Positions 36,747-45,822 of a stretch of DNA of 64,000 nt are shown one piece after another. The stretch is from Fidelibacterota bacterium (GTDB taxonomy: Bacteria > Fidelibacterota > Marinisomatia > Marinisomatales > TCS55), in NCBI GenBank assembly GCA_029936965.1, contig JAPYRG010000008.1, positions 1 through 64,000 of the forward strand. The letters run 5' to 3'. The notes beneath the pieces are model-generated. The model did not search any database. It was not told the DNA's origin and worked only from the letters and a program-made list of their open reading frames with translations. The stretch's first letter is position 1. Every line of letters starts with the position of its first letter. The translations under genes and the position numbers were made by a program.

Positions 36747-37535
36747 ATGCTAATTAACAGAATAATTAAACCTGATAGCAATCTATATAGAGATCTATCA
36801 AATAAATCTAAGCAATATGATTATTTCATGAATTGGGATCCCTTACGTTGGTTTGGAGTATGGTGTATGGCTCTAAGTGGTTTTAATATTGTGAAAGGAA
36901 GTGAAAACAGGTATATCTTTTGGGATTGGGACTCTGGTACTGTTTTTTTCTATTTAGTTTTAATTATTGTAACAATATGGACAGTTATGTCTTCTAATAA
37001 TCCCAACATACCAAAAAGAATTAATGGTCCAAAATCAGTGTTATATTTTTTTGTTCTTGGTTTAAGTTGTCTAATTCTTGGCTCCTTAAGTCAAAGTGCG
37101 CATATTTATGTTTTTAATTATGTCCCCTATATATTGTATTATTTTGGGGTATTGTTTGTTTTCTCTATCCATATGAAATCAAATGATGATCATTCATCAT
37201 CTATTGTAAATGGAAAAAATAGACTATTAAATTTATTTTTTGCTAGCATTTTAACACTCATTAGTTCTCTGTTAGGATATCATCTAGACGATCCTATTAT
37301 AAGCACCATTTCTACTGTGTATATACCTTTCCTTATTGTTTCAATTATTATGCCTATCCATGTTAGACATTTACAACGTGCTAGGATGTATGGTTTATTT
37401 ATCCCTGCAGTTTTTCTATCTATACGGTATCCATGGTTTTTAATTCCATTATGGTCTCTTTTCCTCATTTTAAGAATTTATCATTATTTTCGTTTTAACA
37501 TTGTATTTCCAACATTCGCCGTTGATATCGATTAA
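36747..37535 (+). CDS. Hypothetical polytopic membrane protein
   Basis: The 262-aa protein has a soluble N-terminal part (about 1-35, containing DYFMNWDPLRWFGVWCMAL) and about six to seven hydrophobic helices. The C-terminal region is rich in Arg, Trp and Tyr (HVRHLQRARMYGLFIPAVF, IRYPWFLIPLWSLFLILRIY). I do not recognise a family. It follows the sodium symporter by eight bases and may be cotranscribed. No catalytic motif is apparent. Confidence 0.65.
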   Translation: MLINRIIKPDSNLYRDLSNKSKQYDYFMNWDPLRWFGVWCMALSGFNIVKGSENRYIFWDWDSGTVFFYLVLIIVTIWTVMSSNNPNIPKRINGPKSVLYFFVLGLSCLILGSLSQSAHIYVFNYVPYILYYFGVLFVFSIHMKSNDDHSSSIVNGKNRLLNLFFASILTLISSLLGYHLDDPIISTISTVYIPFLIVSIIMPIHVRHLQRARMYGLFIPAVFLSIRYPWFLIPLWSLFLILRIYHYFRFNIVFPTFAVDID

Positions 37536-37585
37536 GTACCAATTCTTTTCTTATCTTTTAAATCAAATTTTTGATATTTATTTAT

Positions 37586-38815
37586 ATGTCGTTTAATAAT
37601 AGATATGATTTAGCAATTGTTGGCGGAGGTCCTGCTGGAGCAACTGCTGCCCTTTATGCAAACCGATTAGGTTTAAAAGCAATTCTTGTTGATAAATCAA
37701 TTTGGCCAAGGGATAAGATTTGTGGAGATGCTCTCTCTGGTAAAGCTGTTGATATGTTGAAGGATCTAGATATTTTAAGTGAAATTAAATTATTAGATGG
37801 ATCAACAATAAATCGAATAGTGTTTGGTAGTCCAAAAAATAAAATATTTGAAATAGACCTCTCAAAATCTTTGAATGATAGACATATAAGAGAAGGATAT
37901 GTGATACCTAGAAATACTTTTGATCATTTCCTATTTAATAAAGCTAAGGAAGTTGTAGACGTCTTAGAAGGATTTAACGTTCAAGATGTGCTTGTAAATA
38001 ATCAATCAGTGGTAGGTGTAAAAGGACTTAATCAAAAAGGGGAGATGGAAGAGATATTATCCTCCGTTGTACTTGGTTGTGATGGATTTAATTCGATTGT
38101 TGCAAAAAAATTAAATTTATATAAAATGGATATGAAACATACTGCCTTAGGGATACGCTGTTATTTTGAAGGTGTAAAAGGATTGACCGATCAGATTGAA
38201 TTGCATTTTATTAAGGAGATTAATCCAGGATATTTTTGGATATTCCCGGCAGGAGATGGCATAGCAAATGTTGGTTTAGGTTTGTCAAAAAGAGATATAA
38301 AAAACAATAAAAAAGATCTTGTAAAATTACTTGATGTAGTGACCCAGTTAAATTATTTCAGAGACAGATTTAGTAATGCGAAACCATTAGAGAAACCTAA
38401 AGGTTGGAATTTACCTATGGGAAGCATTCATAGAAAGAACCATGGGGATGGTTTTATGTTGTTAGGTGATGCGGCTGGGTTAATTGATCCATTTACGGGC
38501 GAAGGGATTGGCAATGCGATGTTATCAGCAAAATATGCAATAAAAGTACTAAAAGAAGCGATTAATTCAAAAGATACGGGGGAGAAGAGCTTATCAGCAT
38601 ATGATAAAATGCTATGGGATGAAATTGGTCCAGAATTGGGAATCAGTACGAATCTTCAAAAACTTGCTAGATCAAAATTTCTATTGAATTTTGTTATAAA
38701 TAGGGCTTCAAGAAATGAAAATCTAAAAGATGTTATTGGTGGTATGCTTGCAAATGAAGTTGCGAGGGGGGACTTAACAAATCCATTATTTTACTATAAG
38801 ATTCTATTTTCTTAA
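37586..38815 (+). CDS. Geranylgeranyl-reductase-family FAD-dependent oxidoreductase
   Basis: This is a Rossmann-type flavoprotein. The N-terminus has the dinucleotide motif VGGGPAGATAALYANRLG and then the conserved PRDKICGDALSG. The second FAD motif GDAAGLIDPFTGEGIGNAM is near residue 290. Both are characteristic of the geranylgeranyl reductase/ChlP group, which saturates double bonds of isoprenoid chains. Menaquinone side chains, lipids or polyprenols are possible substrates. I start at the ATG at 37586 (409 aa) and not at the TTG at 37571. The genome region also encodes IspG and a polyprenyl synthase, but those are 10-20 kb away. Confidence 0.82.
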   Translation: MSFNNRYDLAIVGGGPAGATAALYANRLGLKAILVDKSIWPRDKICGDALSGKAVDMLKDLDILSEIKLLDGSTINRIVFGSPKNKIFEIDLSKSLNDRHIREGYVIPRNTFDHFLFNKAKEVVDVLEGFNVQDVLVNNQSVVGVKGLNQKGEMEEILSSVVLGCDGFNSIVAKKLNLYKMDMKHTALGIRCYFEGVKGLTDQIELHFIKEINPGYFWIFPAGDGIANVGLGLSKRDIKNNKKDLVKLLDVVTQLNYFRDRFSNAKPLEKPKGWNLPMGSIHRKNHGDGFMLLGDAAGLIDPFTGEGIGNAMLSAKYAIKVLKEAINSKDTGEKSLSAYDKMLWDEIGPELGISTNLQKLARSKFLLNFVINRASRNENLKDVIGGMLANEVARGDLTNPLFYYKILFS

Positions 38816-38821
38816 ATATTT

Positions 38822-41620
38822 ATGGAATTAAAAAAGCTACTTAATCAATTAAGGCTTTCAGAGTATATTGCATTTGATTTTGAGACTACTGGACTGAGTT
38901 CGGATGATGATAGAATTATAGAAATAGCGGCCATTAAGTTTATTGATGGGAATCCAGTTGATCGATTTGTTACCTTAGTGAATCCACAAAGGCCTATTGA
39001 TCCATTTATTACAGATATAACAGGTATATCGGATAAAATGGTAAAAGAAGAACCGATAGAATTAGATATCCTAGATGATTTTCTTGAATTTTTATCTGAT
39101 TCACCTTTAGTTGCTCATAATATTTCTTTTGATAAGAGTTTTTTAGACGCAATCTGTAAGAGGTATGAAAAGACAAAAAAAAATAATCTATTATTTGATA
39201 CCTTGCAGTTGTCGAGAACATTGCTTTTTTTTCACCCGGTTCATAATCTAGGTAGCATATCAGAATATTTTGGATTGTCATCAGATGGTTCTCATCGCGC
39301 AGAGAAAGACACAGAGAATTGTGGAATGATATTTCAGGAATTAGTATATGAAGCAGCTAGTCACCCATTAGAAACAATATCAAAAATTTTAGATATAACT
39401 TCATCGATAAATGCACCAAATAATGATTTATACTTAAATCTTGCTGAAGAATTGCAACTTATAGGCAATATTGATTCAGGGATAACTAAATCAAAAATAG
39501 AAAAAACTATTTATAATAATATTTTTAATAATAAAGGGACAAATGATGTTAGAACCATAAGTGTAAGTGATGTTTTTAACGATGAAGGTTTACTATCGAA
39601 TTTAATAGAAAATTATGAATATAGACCTAGCCAAGAAAAATATAGCACTGAAATACAAAAGATAATAAATGGCCAAAAGAATATTGGTGTATTAGAAGCT
39701 GGAACAGGTTTGGGTAAAACTCTTGGTTATTTATTTCCTGCAATTAAGCAATCCAAAGAAAGAGGGAAATGTGTTTTAATTTCTTGTCATACTAAAAATT
39801 TGCAAGATCAATTATTTTATAAAGATTTGCCTATTTTATCTAATGCATTGGGAGTGAGTTTAAATGCTGCTTTATTAAAAGGTAGAAGTAATTATATCTG
39901 TAAAACTCGATTAAGCTGGTTAATGAATGAAAAAAATAAGATCCTATCTTCAAAAGATATTGAAAGTATTCTTCCATTAATTGTTTGGTTATCATATACT
40001 AACACTGGAGATTTATCTGAATGCTCTGGATTTTGGAACTCAAGACCTGTAAAAATTCCTTCCTTAATTAAATCAGAAAAAGGTTATTGTACTACAGCAA
40101 TATGCGGACAAAATGATGGATGCTATTTTGGGAAAATAAGACGAGCAGCTCAAAACACCGAATTACTTGTAATCAACCATGCTTTATTATTTGCTGAAAT
40201 TGAATCAGAAGGGATTTTACCTGAGCATGATACAATAATAATTGATGAAGCTCATAATCTAGTTGATACAGCTTATAATCAATTACAGAAGTCCATTAAT
40301 GCAATACCAATAATATCTGCTATTGAAAGAATAGATCCAGAAAATAAATCAGCTACTTACTGGAAAAAGCAATTGGATTACGTTTCAAGCAAGAAAAAGT
40401 CATTATCCAATTTAATTATTGATTTACATGAATTAATTGAACGCTGCAAACTAAAAGCAAATACTTTATTTGATGAAATTATTTTCAATGTTAAGAGTAG
40501 GTTTAATCCCTCATCAAAATATGCAGAAAAATATATTATTTATGATTTAAAAGAAGAATATGGAATATTTAATAATGAGTTTCAATTATTAAAAGCTGAT
40601 ATTGGATCTATACTAGAGATATTAAGCAGTTTTAATGTGCAAATTAAGAGCATAGATGAAATTAATAGTGAATTTTCTGAAATATTAACTCAAATTGAAA
40701 GTCATGTAGATAGTTTAAATATTATTCTAAAATTAATTGATGATTTATCTCAAGATCAAAATCTGGATTGGGTATATTGGCAAGAAGGGATTTATCGCAA
40801 AGGGAAAGATTTAGAATTAGTTCTCTATGGATCTCCAATAGATATATCTAAAAATTTGGTTAAAGAGTTTTTTAACAAGGTTGACTATTGCATTTTGACA
40901 TCTGCCACGCTACGTGTAGATAATTCATTTGAATATTATTTTACTAGGACAGGATTAAATCTTTTGGATATTGAAGATGTTACATCAGGGGTGTTTCACA
41001 GTCCATTTTACTATGAAGATCAAGTTACTTATTTTCAATATGCTGGTAGGAATGGACAAGACCCTGTTTTACAAGCAAATCTAATTTATGAACTACATAA
41101 AAGATATAATAAAAGAATTCTAGCTTTATTTACATCAAAATTTGCATTGACTAATGCATATCAAGAACTTCGTAAGAAACCAGATAGTAGGAATATGCCT
41201 ATTTTTGCACAAATAAGAGGAAGTTCTAGACATTCTATCATTAAAGGAATGCATGCAACAAAAAATGGAATTATCCTTGGTACAAATACCTTTTGGGAAG
41301 GAATAGATTTGCCAGGAGAATTATTAGAAATTTTAATTCTAGGCAAGCTGCCTTTTGGTGTCCCTACTGAACCAACTACTAAAGCATTTAGCAATTTACT
41401 TGAAAGTCAAAATAGAAATCCATTTCTTGAGTTTAATGTTCCAGAAAGTGTCATCAAGTTTCGTCAGGGTTTTGGAAGACTAATCCGAACCACTCATGAT
41501 AATGGGGTATTCATTGTAATGGACGAAAGAGTAGTAAAAAAACGATATGGAAAATCATTTAGTGACGCAATTCCTTCTGAAATGCTTCCCTTTTCAAATA
41601 TTAATGAGATTCATATATAA
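38822..41620 (+). CDS. dinG: DnaQ-like exonuclease fused to DinG-family (XPD-like) helicase
   Basis: This is a two-part protein as in Gram-positive DinG. The N-terminal DEDD exonuclease (about 1-175) has D19/E21 in FDFETTGL, AHNISFDKSFLD and HRAEKDTENC. The helicase has Walker A GTGLGKT at 294-300 and the DEAH box D475-E-A-H478. Cysteines between Walker A and DEAH (C360 in YICKTR, and others in LSECSGF and GYCTTAICGQNDGC) suggest a 4Fe-4S cluster. The C-terminal motif FRQGFGRLIRT completes the helicase. At 932 aa it is the expected size. The role is probably in DNA repair or unwinding of structured DNA. The gene follows the reductase gene by six bases. Confidence 0.92.
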   Translation: MELKKLLNQLRLSEYIAFDFETTGLSSDDDRIIEIAAIKFIDGNPVDRFVTLVNPQRPIDPFITDITGISDKMVKEEPIELDILDDFLEFLSDSPLVAHNISFDKSFLDAICKRYEKTKKNNLLFDTLQLSRTLLFFHPVHNLGSISEYFGLSSDGSHRAEKDTENCGMIFQELVYEAASHPLETISKILDITSSINAPNNDLYLNLAEELQLIGNIDSGITKSKIEKTIYNNIFNNKGTNDVRTISVSDVFNDEGLLSNLIENYEYRPSQEKYSTEIQKIINGQKNIGVLEAGTGLGKTLGYLFPAIKQSKERGKCVLISCHTKNLQDQLFYKDLPILSNALGVSLNAALLKGRSNYICKTRLSWLMNEKNKILSSKDIESILPLIVWLSYTNTGDLSECSGFWNSRPVKIPSLIKSEKGYCTTAICGQNDGCYFGKIRRAAQNTELLVINHALLFAEIESEGILPEHDTIIIDEAHNLVDTAYNQLQKSINAIPIISAIERIDPENKSATYWKKQLDYVSSKKKSLSNLIIDLHELIERCKLKANTLFDEIIFNVKSRFNPSSKYAEKYIIYDLKEEYGIFNNEFQLLKADIGSILEILSSFNVQIKSIDEINSEFSEILTQIESHVDSLNIILKLIDDLSQDQNLDWVYWQEGIYRKGKDLELVLYGSPIDISKNLVKEFFNKVDYCILTSATLRVDNSFEYYFTRTGLNLLDIEDVTSGVFHSPFYYEDQVTYFQYAGRNGQDPVLQANLIYELHKRYNKRILALFTSKFALTNAYQELRKKPDSRNMPIFAQIRGSSRHSIIKGMHATKNGIILGTNTFWEGIDLPGELLEILILGKLPFGVPTEPTTKAFSNLLESQNRNPFLEFNVPESVIKFRQGFGRLIRTTHDNGVFIVMDERVVKKRYGKSFSDAIPSEMLPFSNINEIHI

Positions 41621-41668
41621 TCATGCCTTAGTATTGATTGGCATAGGTTTGCAAAGTTAAATTAATCT

Positions 41669-43192
41669 ATGTCAGCCCTATCTATTACTAGGAAAACCTG
41701 TCCATTAGATTATTTTTTATCTTGCCTAAATGGGCCAATAAAAGTTCGATTAGATTCTGATTCTAGAAAATCAATTCAACAATCTCATAAAATATTTTTA
41801 GAATTATTAAATAACGGTGAAAAAATATATGGTGTTACAACTGGCTTTGGAGATTTAAGCTCTATTTCTATTGATGACAATGATCAGAAGAAATTACAGT
41901 TAAATCTTTTAAGATCTCACGCAACTGGGGTAGGTAAAGCATTTGATTCCGGCGTGACGAGAACAATAATGTTATTAAAATTATTAAACTGGTCTAAAGG
42001 CGTTAGTGGTGTGAGAACAAAATTAGTCCAGTTACTTAAAGAACTCTTAAACCATGATATTTTACCTGTCATCCCAAGGCAGGGATCTGTAGGTGCAAGT
42101 GGAGATCTTGCTCCGCTTGCTCATATGGCATTGCCTTTAATTGGTGAGGGCTTGGTTAACTTTCAAGAACGTATTATGCCCGCTATGTTAGCTATGAAGG
42201 AAGTTGGGCTTGAGCCAGTTATTCTAGAACCTAAGGAAGGTTTAAGCTTAATAAATGGTACGCAAGTTTCAACTGCTATTGCTATAAAAGCTTGTCTCGA
42301 GGCTGAAAATATTTTGAAAGTTGCTGATTTGTCAGGAGCTATATCAGTTGAAGCATCATTGTCTTCACGAAGTGTATTTAGAGCAGAGATCCATAGACTA
42401 AAAGATCATCCTGGTCAAAGAATTGTTGCTTCAAATATTTGGAATCTACTTGATAAGAGTGAAATAGTATTATCACATAAAAATTGTGATAGGATGCAAG
42501 ATCCCTATAGTTTCCGTTGTATTCCTCATGTACATGGTATAAGTAGGGAAAATTATAAATGTGTTAAAAAGATTGTGGAGAATGAAGCTAATAGTGTTAG
42601 TGATAATCCACTAATTATGCCAAATGGAAAGATAATGAATTCTGGACACTTTCATGCTGAATCTATTGCGCAAGCAATGGATAATTTAGCGATAGCTATA
42701 GCTGAGATTGGATCTATTGCTGAAAGGAGGATTCATTATTTTATGAAAGGTATTGGTGATAGTGTTCCTCCATTTATTGCTTCAAACCCTGGCTTAGAGT
42801 CAGGTTTTATGACAGCGCATGTAACTGCTGCAAGTCTCGTATCTGAAAATAAAGTATTGACACACCCAGCAAGTGTTGATAGTATATCCACTTCAGGCGG
42901 TCAAGAAGATTTTGTAAGTATGGCTCCATGGGCAGGTAGAAAGTGTCTACGTGTAATTGATAATGTGAGGAATATTTTATCCATTGAATTACTTGCTTCC
43001 ACGACAATTAATGAGTTATTTCATTCTCCATTAAAAATGGCTAATGCTTTTTTACCCGTATTTAAATTAATGAAAAAACATGTGCATTATTCAAAAACTG
43101 ATAGGCCACTACACTCTGATATTAAAGTAATAAATGATCTTATTAAGTCTAAACAGATTTTGAAATGTGTTAAAAATTATGATATTGATTAA
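41669..43192 (+). CDS. hutH: Histidine ammonia-lyase
   Basis: It deaminates histidine to urocanate using an autocatalytic MIO cofactor formed from A143-S144-G145 (SVGASGDLAPLAH). The substrate-region motif LLRSHATGVG is of the histidine type, and YGVTTGFGDL with its catalytic Tyr is present. The 507-aa length fits. All catalytic hallmarks are kept. Other hut genes (hutU, hutI, hutG/F) are not in this window, so histidine use or urocanate production as an end product remains open. Tyrosine or phenylalanine ammonia-lyase is less likely from the SH motif. Three bases before guaB. Confidence 0.92.
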   Translation: MSALSITRKTCPLDYFLSCLNGPIKVRLDSDSRKSIQQSHKIFLELLNNGEKIYGVTTGFGDLSSISIDDNDQKKLQLNLLRSHATGVGKAFDSGVTRTIMLLKLLNWSKGVSGVRTKLVQLLKELLNHDILPVIPRQGSVGASGDLAPLAHMALPLIGEGLVNFQERIMPAMLAMKEVGLEPVILEPKEGLSLINGTQVSTAIAIKACLEAENILKVADLSGAISVEASLSSRSVFRAEIHRLKDHPGQRIVASNIWNLLDKSEIVLSHKNCDRMQDPYSFRCIPHVHGISRENYKCVKKIVENEANSVSDNPLIMPNGKIMNSGHFHAESIAQAMDNLAIAIAEIGSIAERRIHYFMKGIGDSVPPFIASNPGLESGFMTAHVTAASLVSENKVLTHPASVDSISTSGGQEDFVSMAPWAGRKCLRVIDNVRNILSIELLASTTINELFHSPLKMANAFLPVFKLMKKHVHYSKTDRPLHSDIKVINDLIKSKQILKCVKNYDID

Positions 43193-43194
43193 TT

Positions 43195-44664
43195 ATGCCA
43201 AATAAACCCCCATTTATTTATAAATATACTTTTGATGATGTTTTGCTTGTTCCTCAATATTCGCAGGTTTTGCCTAGAGATGTAGATCTCTCTTCTAAGA
43301 TCACTAATAATCTAAAAATAAATATTCCGTTATTAAGCGCTGCAATGGATACTGTAACAGAAAGTGAAATGGCTGTTGCATTAGCAAGGGAAGGTGGCAT
43401 GGGAGTTATTCATAAAAATCTTTCAATATCTGATCAAGTTGCTATGGTTGATAAAGTAAAAAGATCAGAAAGTGGAATGATATTGAATCCTCTAATTATG
43501 GATCCAAGTAAGACAATACGCAAAGCAAAAGAAATGATGGATTACTACCATATTAGTGGGTTACCTGTTGTTAAAGATGGGAAATTAATCGGTATTATTA
43601 CTAATAGAGATATTCGTTTTGAAAGGAATTTAGATCTTTTAGTAAGTGATCGTATGACTACAAATAATTTAGTAACAGTACCTGTAGGAACCACTTTAGA
43701 TAAAGCAAAAGAAATACTGCAAGAACACCGTATAGAGAAACTATTAGTTGTTGATGGCGATGGTTCTCTTGCAGGTCTAATAACTGTAAAAGACATTCAG
43801 AAAAAAGAACAATATCCTCATGCGTGTAAGGATGAAAATGGGCGTTTAAGAGTTGCTGCAGCTATAGGAGTTAATGATGAAGCTATTGAACGCGCACAGG
43901 CATTGCAGGATTCGGGATTAGATGCATTAGTAGTTGACACTGCTCATGGTCATTCCTCTGGCGTATTAAAGTTAATTGAAAAATTAAAGGTAAATACAGG
44001 TTCAATGTCTCTCATTGCTGGAAATGTAGCAACTAAAGAAGGGGTAAAATCTTTAATAGGTGCAGGAGTTGATTGTCCCAAAATAGGGATAGGTGCAGGT
44101 GCCAGTTGCACAACTAGAGTGGTTGCTGGCGTTGGTGTCCCACAACTATCTGCAATTATGGATTGTGCAGAAGAAGCTGAAAAAAATAATGCCCCCATTA
44201 TAGCAGATGGAGGAATACGATATAGTGGTGATATATCAAAATCTATAGCCGCTGGAGCCAGTTCTGTAATGTTAGGAAGCCTACTTGCTGGCATGGATGA
44301 AAGTCCGGGAGAAAGTATATTATTCGAAGGTAGACAATATAAATCTTATCGTGGCATGGGCTCTCTTGGAGCTATGAAAGAAGGAAGCGGGGATAGATAT
44401 TTCCAAGAAGGTGCCGAATCAACAAAATTGGTTCCTGAAGGCATAGAGGGCATGGTGCCTTATAGGGGACCTGTTAGAAATACGATTCACCAATTAACGG
44501 GAGGCTTAAGGGCTTCAATGGGTTATTGTGGAGCAAACACAATCGCAAATTTTAGTAAAAATAGTAATTTTATTCAAATTACAAGTGCAGGGATAAAAGA
44601 AGGACATCCGCATGAAGTTAAAGTCATTAAAGAATCTCCTAATTACCAAATTTCTGATGAATAA
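43195..44664 (+). CDS. guaB: Inosine-5'-monophosphate dehydrogenase
   Basis: It converts IMP to XMP, the committed step to GMP. The barrel begins FTFDDVLLVPQYSQVLPRDV. Two CBS domains lie at about 95-205. The catalytic Cys is C305 in GASCTTRVV, the same number as in E. coli. The phosphate-binding ADGGIRYSGDISKSIAAGA and the flap region (GSGDRYFQ) are present. The active-site loop reads GAGASCTT where most IMPDHs have GPGSICTT. At 489 aa it is full length. The stop codon lies within a perfect inverted repeat that probably ends transcription. Confidence 0.96.
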   Translation: MPNKPPFIYKYTFDDVLLVPQYSQVLPRDVDLSSKITNNLKINIPLLSAAMDTVTESEMAVALAREGGMGVIHKNLSISDQVAMVDKVKRSESGMILNPLIMDPSKTIRKAKEMMDYYHISGLPVVKDGKLIGIITNRDIRFERNLDLLVSDRMTTNNLVTVPVGTTLDKAKEILQEHRIEKLLVVDGDGSLAGLITVKDIQKKEQYPHACKDENGRLRVAAAIGVNDEAIERAQALQDSGLDALVVDTAHGHSSGVLKLIEKLKVNTGSMSLIAGNVATKEGVKSLIGAGVDCPKIGIGAGASCTTRVVAGVGVPQLSAIMDCAEEAEKNNAPIIADGGIRYSGDISKSIAAGASSVMLGSLLAGMDESPGESILFEGRQYKSYRGMGSLGAMKEGSGDRYFQEGAESTKLVPEGIEGMVPYRGPVRNTIHQLTGGLRASMGYCGANTIANFSKNSNFIQITSAGIKEGHPHEVKVIKESPNYQISDE

Positions 44665-44682
44665 TATCTGTGATTCATCAGA
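44653..44682. terminator. Perfect 10-bp inverted repeat at the guaB 3' end, probable bidirectional terminator
   Basis: TCTGATGAAT at 44653-44662 pairs perfectly with ATTCATCAGA at 44673-44682 across a 10-base loop. The left arm contains the last two guaB sense codons and the first base of its stop. It lies between convergent guaB and rpsT. A strict U-tract is missing on the plus side (TCATATTGTTATTT), so efficiency is uncertain. Confidence 0.55.
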
Positions 44683-44705
44683 TCATATTGTTATTTAAAA
44701 TCAGT

Positions 44706-44963
44706 TTATTTTGATATTGAATTTAAATGACGAGTAATACGAGATTTTCGTCTGGACGCGGTATTCTTTTTAATTAGACCTTTACTAGCAGCTTTGTCAA
44801 TCTGCTTTACAGTATTTCTATATAAAGTTTCTGCTTCTTTTTGATCACTCATAGAAAGGATTTTTTTTATAGAAGTTTTTAGCTTTGACATACGAGCAAC
44901 ATTATTCAAGCGACGTTTTTTATCTTGACGCTCACGTTTTATCTGTTGTGGGTGTCTATCCAT
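44706..44963 (-). CDS. rpsT: 30S ribosomal protein S20
   Basis: This 85-aa basic helical protein binds 16S rRNA. Typical features are the Lys/Arg-rich N-terminus (HPQQIKRERQDKKRRLNNVA), the central SKLKTSIKK, and the C-terminal conserved KGLIKKNTASRRKSRITRHL. Length and composition match the family. It is a single gene facing guaB and divergent from the Crp-family gene, with a 145-base upstream region holding a plausible promoter. Confidence 0.96.
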   Translation of the reverse strand: MDRHPQQIKRERQDKKRRLNNVARMSKLKTSIKKILSMSDQKEAETLYRNTVKQIDKAASKGLIKKNTASRRKSRITRHLNSISK

Positions 44964-45015
44964 AATTGTTTATTCTTACCTATAATTTTTGTTTAATTAT
45001 TAAAACTTGATCGGG

Positions 45016-45044
45016 AACTTATTTTGAAACAAGATAGGAGTCAA
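45016..45044 (-). promoter_or_regulatory. Candidate sigma-70-type promoter of rpsT
   Basis: Read on the minus strand, TTGACT (45044-45039) is followed after 17 bases by TAAGTT (45021-45016). The -35 box matches TTGACA at five of six positions and the -10 box is weak. Transcription would start about 45 bases before the rpsT ATG. For the divergent Crp-family gene only a poor TTGAAT-16-TATCTT pair (45076-45103) is seen, very near its ATG. Confidence 0.4.
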
Positions 45045-45108
45045 TTTTTTTAAATAAGTTTTTCAATCCAAAATTTTGAATTAACGCGTAGAAAACGTAT
45101 CTTTCTAT

Positions 45109-45789
45109 ATGGATAAAATATCCTTGTTAGAGTCAGTGCCGATCTTCTCAGATTTATCTAAGTCAGATTTGACCAAAATATCTGATAGAATGACTCATAG
45201 AGCATTTACTAAAAATCAGATGATTTTATTAGAAGATGATTTGGGGCAAACATTTTTTGTTATTGCAACAGGAAGCGTGAAGATTACTCGGCTTAGTGAT
45301 GATGGCCGAGAAGTAATCCTCGCAATGTTGGGTGAGGCTGACTTTTTTGGAGAAATGTCTTTATTAGATGGTGATGGAAGATCTGCTAATGTAGTAGCAT
45401 TAGAGGCCTCTGAAGTTTTAACATTGGCAAGGAATGAATTCTTAGATATCCTTGAGCAGTATCCAAAAATATCAATATGTTTATTAGAAGAACTTACAAA
45501 TCGTTTACGGAAAAGTGATCAGCAAATAGAAAGCTTATCTCTTAGCGATGTTGAACAACGTATTGGAATTACATTAATTCGATTAGCTGAAGAATTGGGT
45601 ACAATAAAGCAAGGAAGTGTGAAAATAAAAAATTTACCTTTCCAACAAGATATAGCAAATATGGCTGGGACTTCCAGGGAGACAGTATCGCGCACTTTTA
45701 AACTTCTTGAAGAGAAAGGACTTTTATCTCGCCAAGGTCGTCAGCTAGTTATCTATAATTTCAGTCAGTTTTTTAAAACTTTTTCATAA
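45109..45789 (+). CDS. Crp/Fnr family transcriptional regulator
   Basis: An N-terminal cyclic-nucleotide-binding domain (about 1-125) has FFGEMSLLDGDGRSANVVA, with E82, R91 and S92 in the places that bind cAMP phosphate/ribose in E. coli CRP. This suggests a real nucleotide ligand. A long dimer helix follows. The C-terminal winged helix (about 150-220) has the recognition segment DIANMAGTSRETVSRTFKLL. No Fnr-type N-terminal cysteine cluster is present. It stands alone with its own upstream region; target genes cannot be read from this window. Confidence 0.92.
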   Translation: MDKISLLESVPIFSDLSKSDLTKISDRMTHRAFTKNQMILLEDDLGQTFFVIATGSVKITRLSDDGREVILAMLGEADFFGEMSLLDGDGRSANVVALEASEVLTLARNEFLDILEQYPKISICLLEELTNRLRKSDQQIESLSLSDVEQRIGITLIRLAEELGTIKQGSVKIKNLPFQQDIANMAGTSRETVSRTFKLLEEKGLLSRQGRQLVIYNFSQFFKTFS

Positions 45790-45822
45790 AATAATTATTA
45801 AATTAAAAGCTTTTAATATGTA

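Noticed and set aside
37561-37575. Short hairpin ATCAA-ATTT-TTGAT before the reductase gene
   Set aside because: Five AT-rich base pairs with no T-tract are expected by chance in DNA of this composition.
41623-41644. Inverted repeat ATGCC/GGCAT before hutH
   Set aside because: Five base pairs with a 12-base loop; no T-tract or recognised operator pattern.
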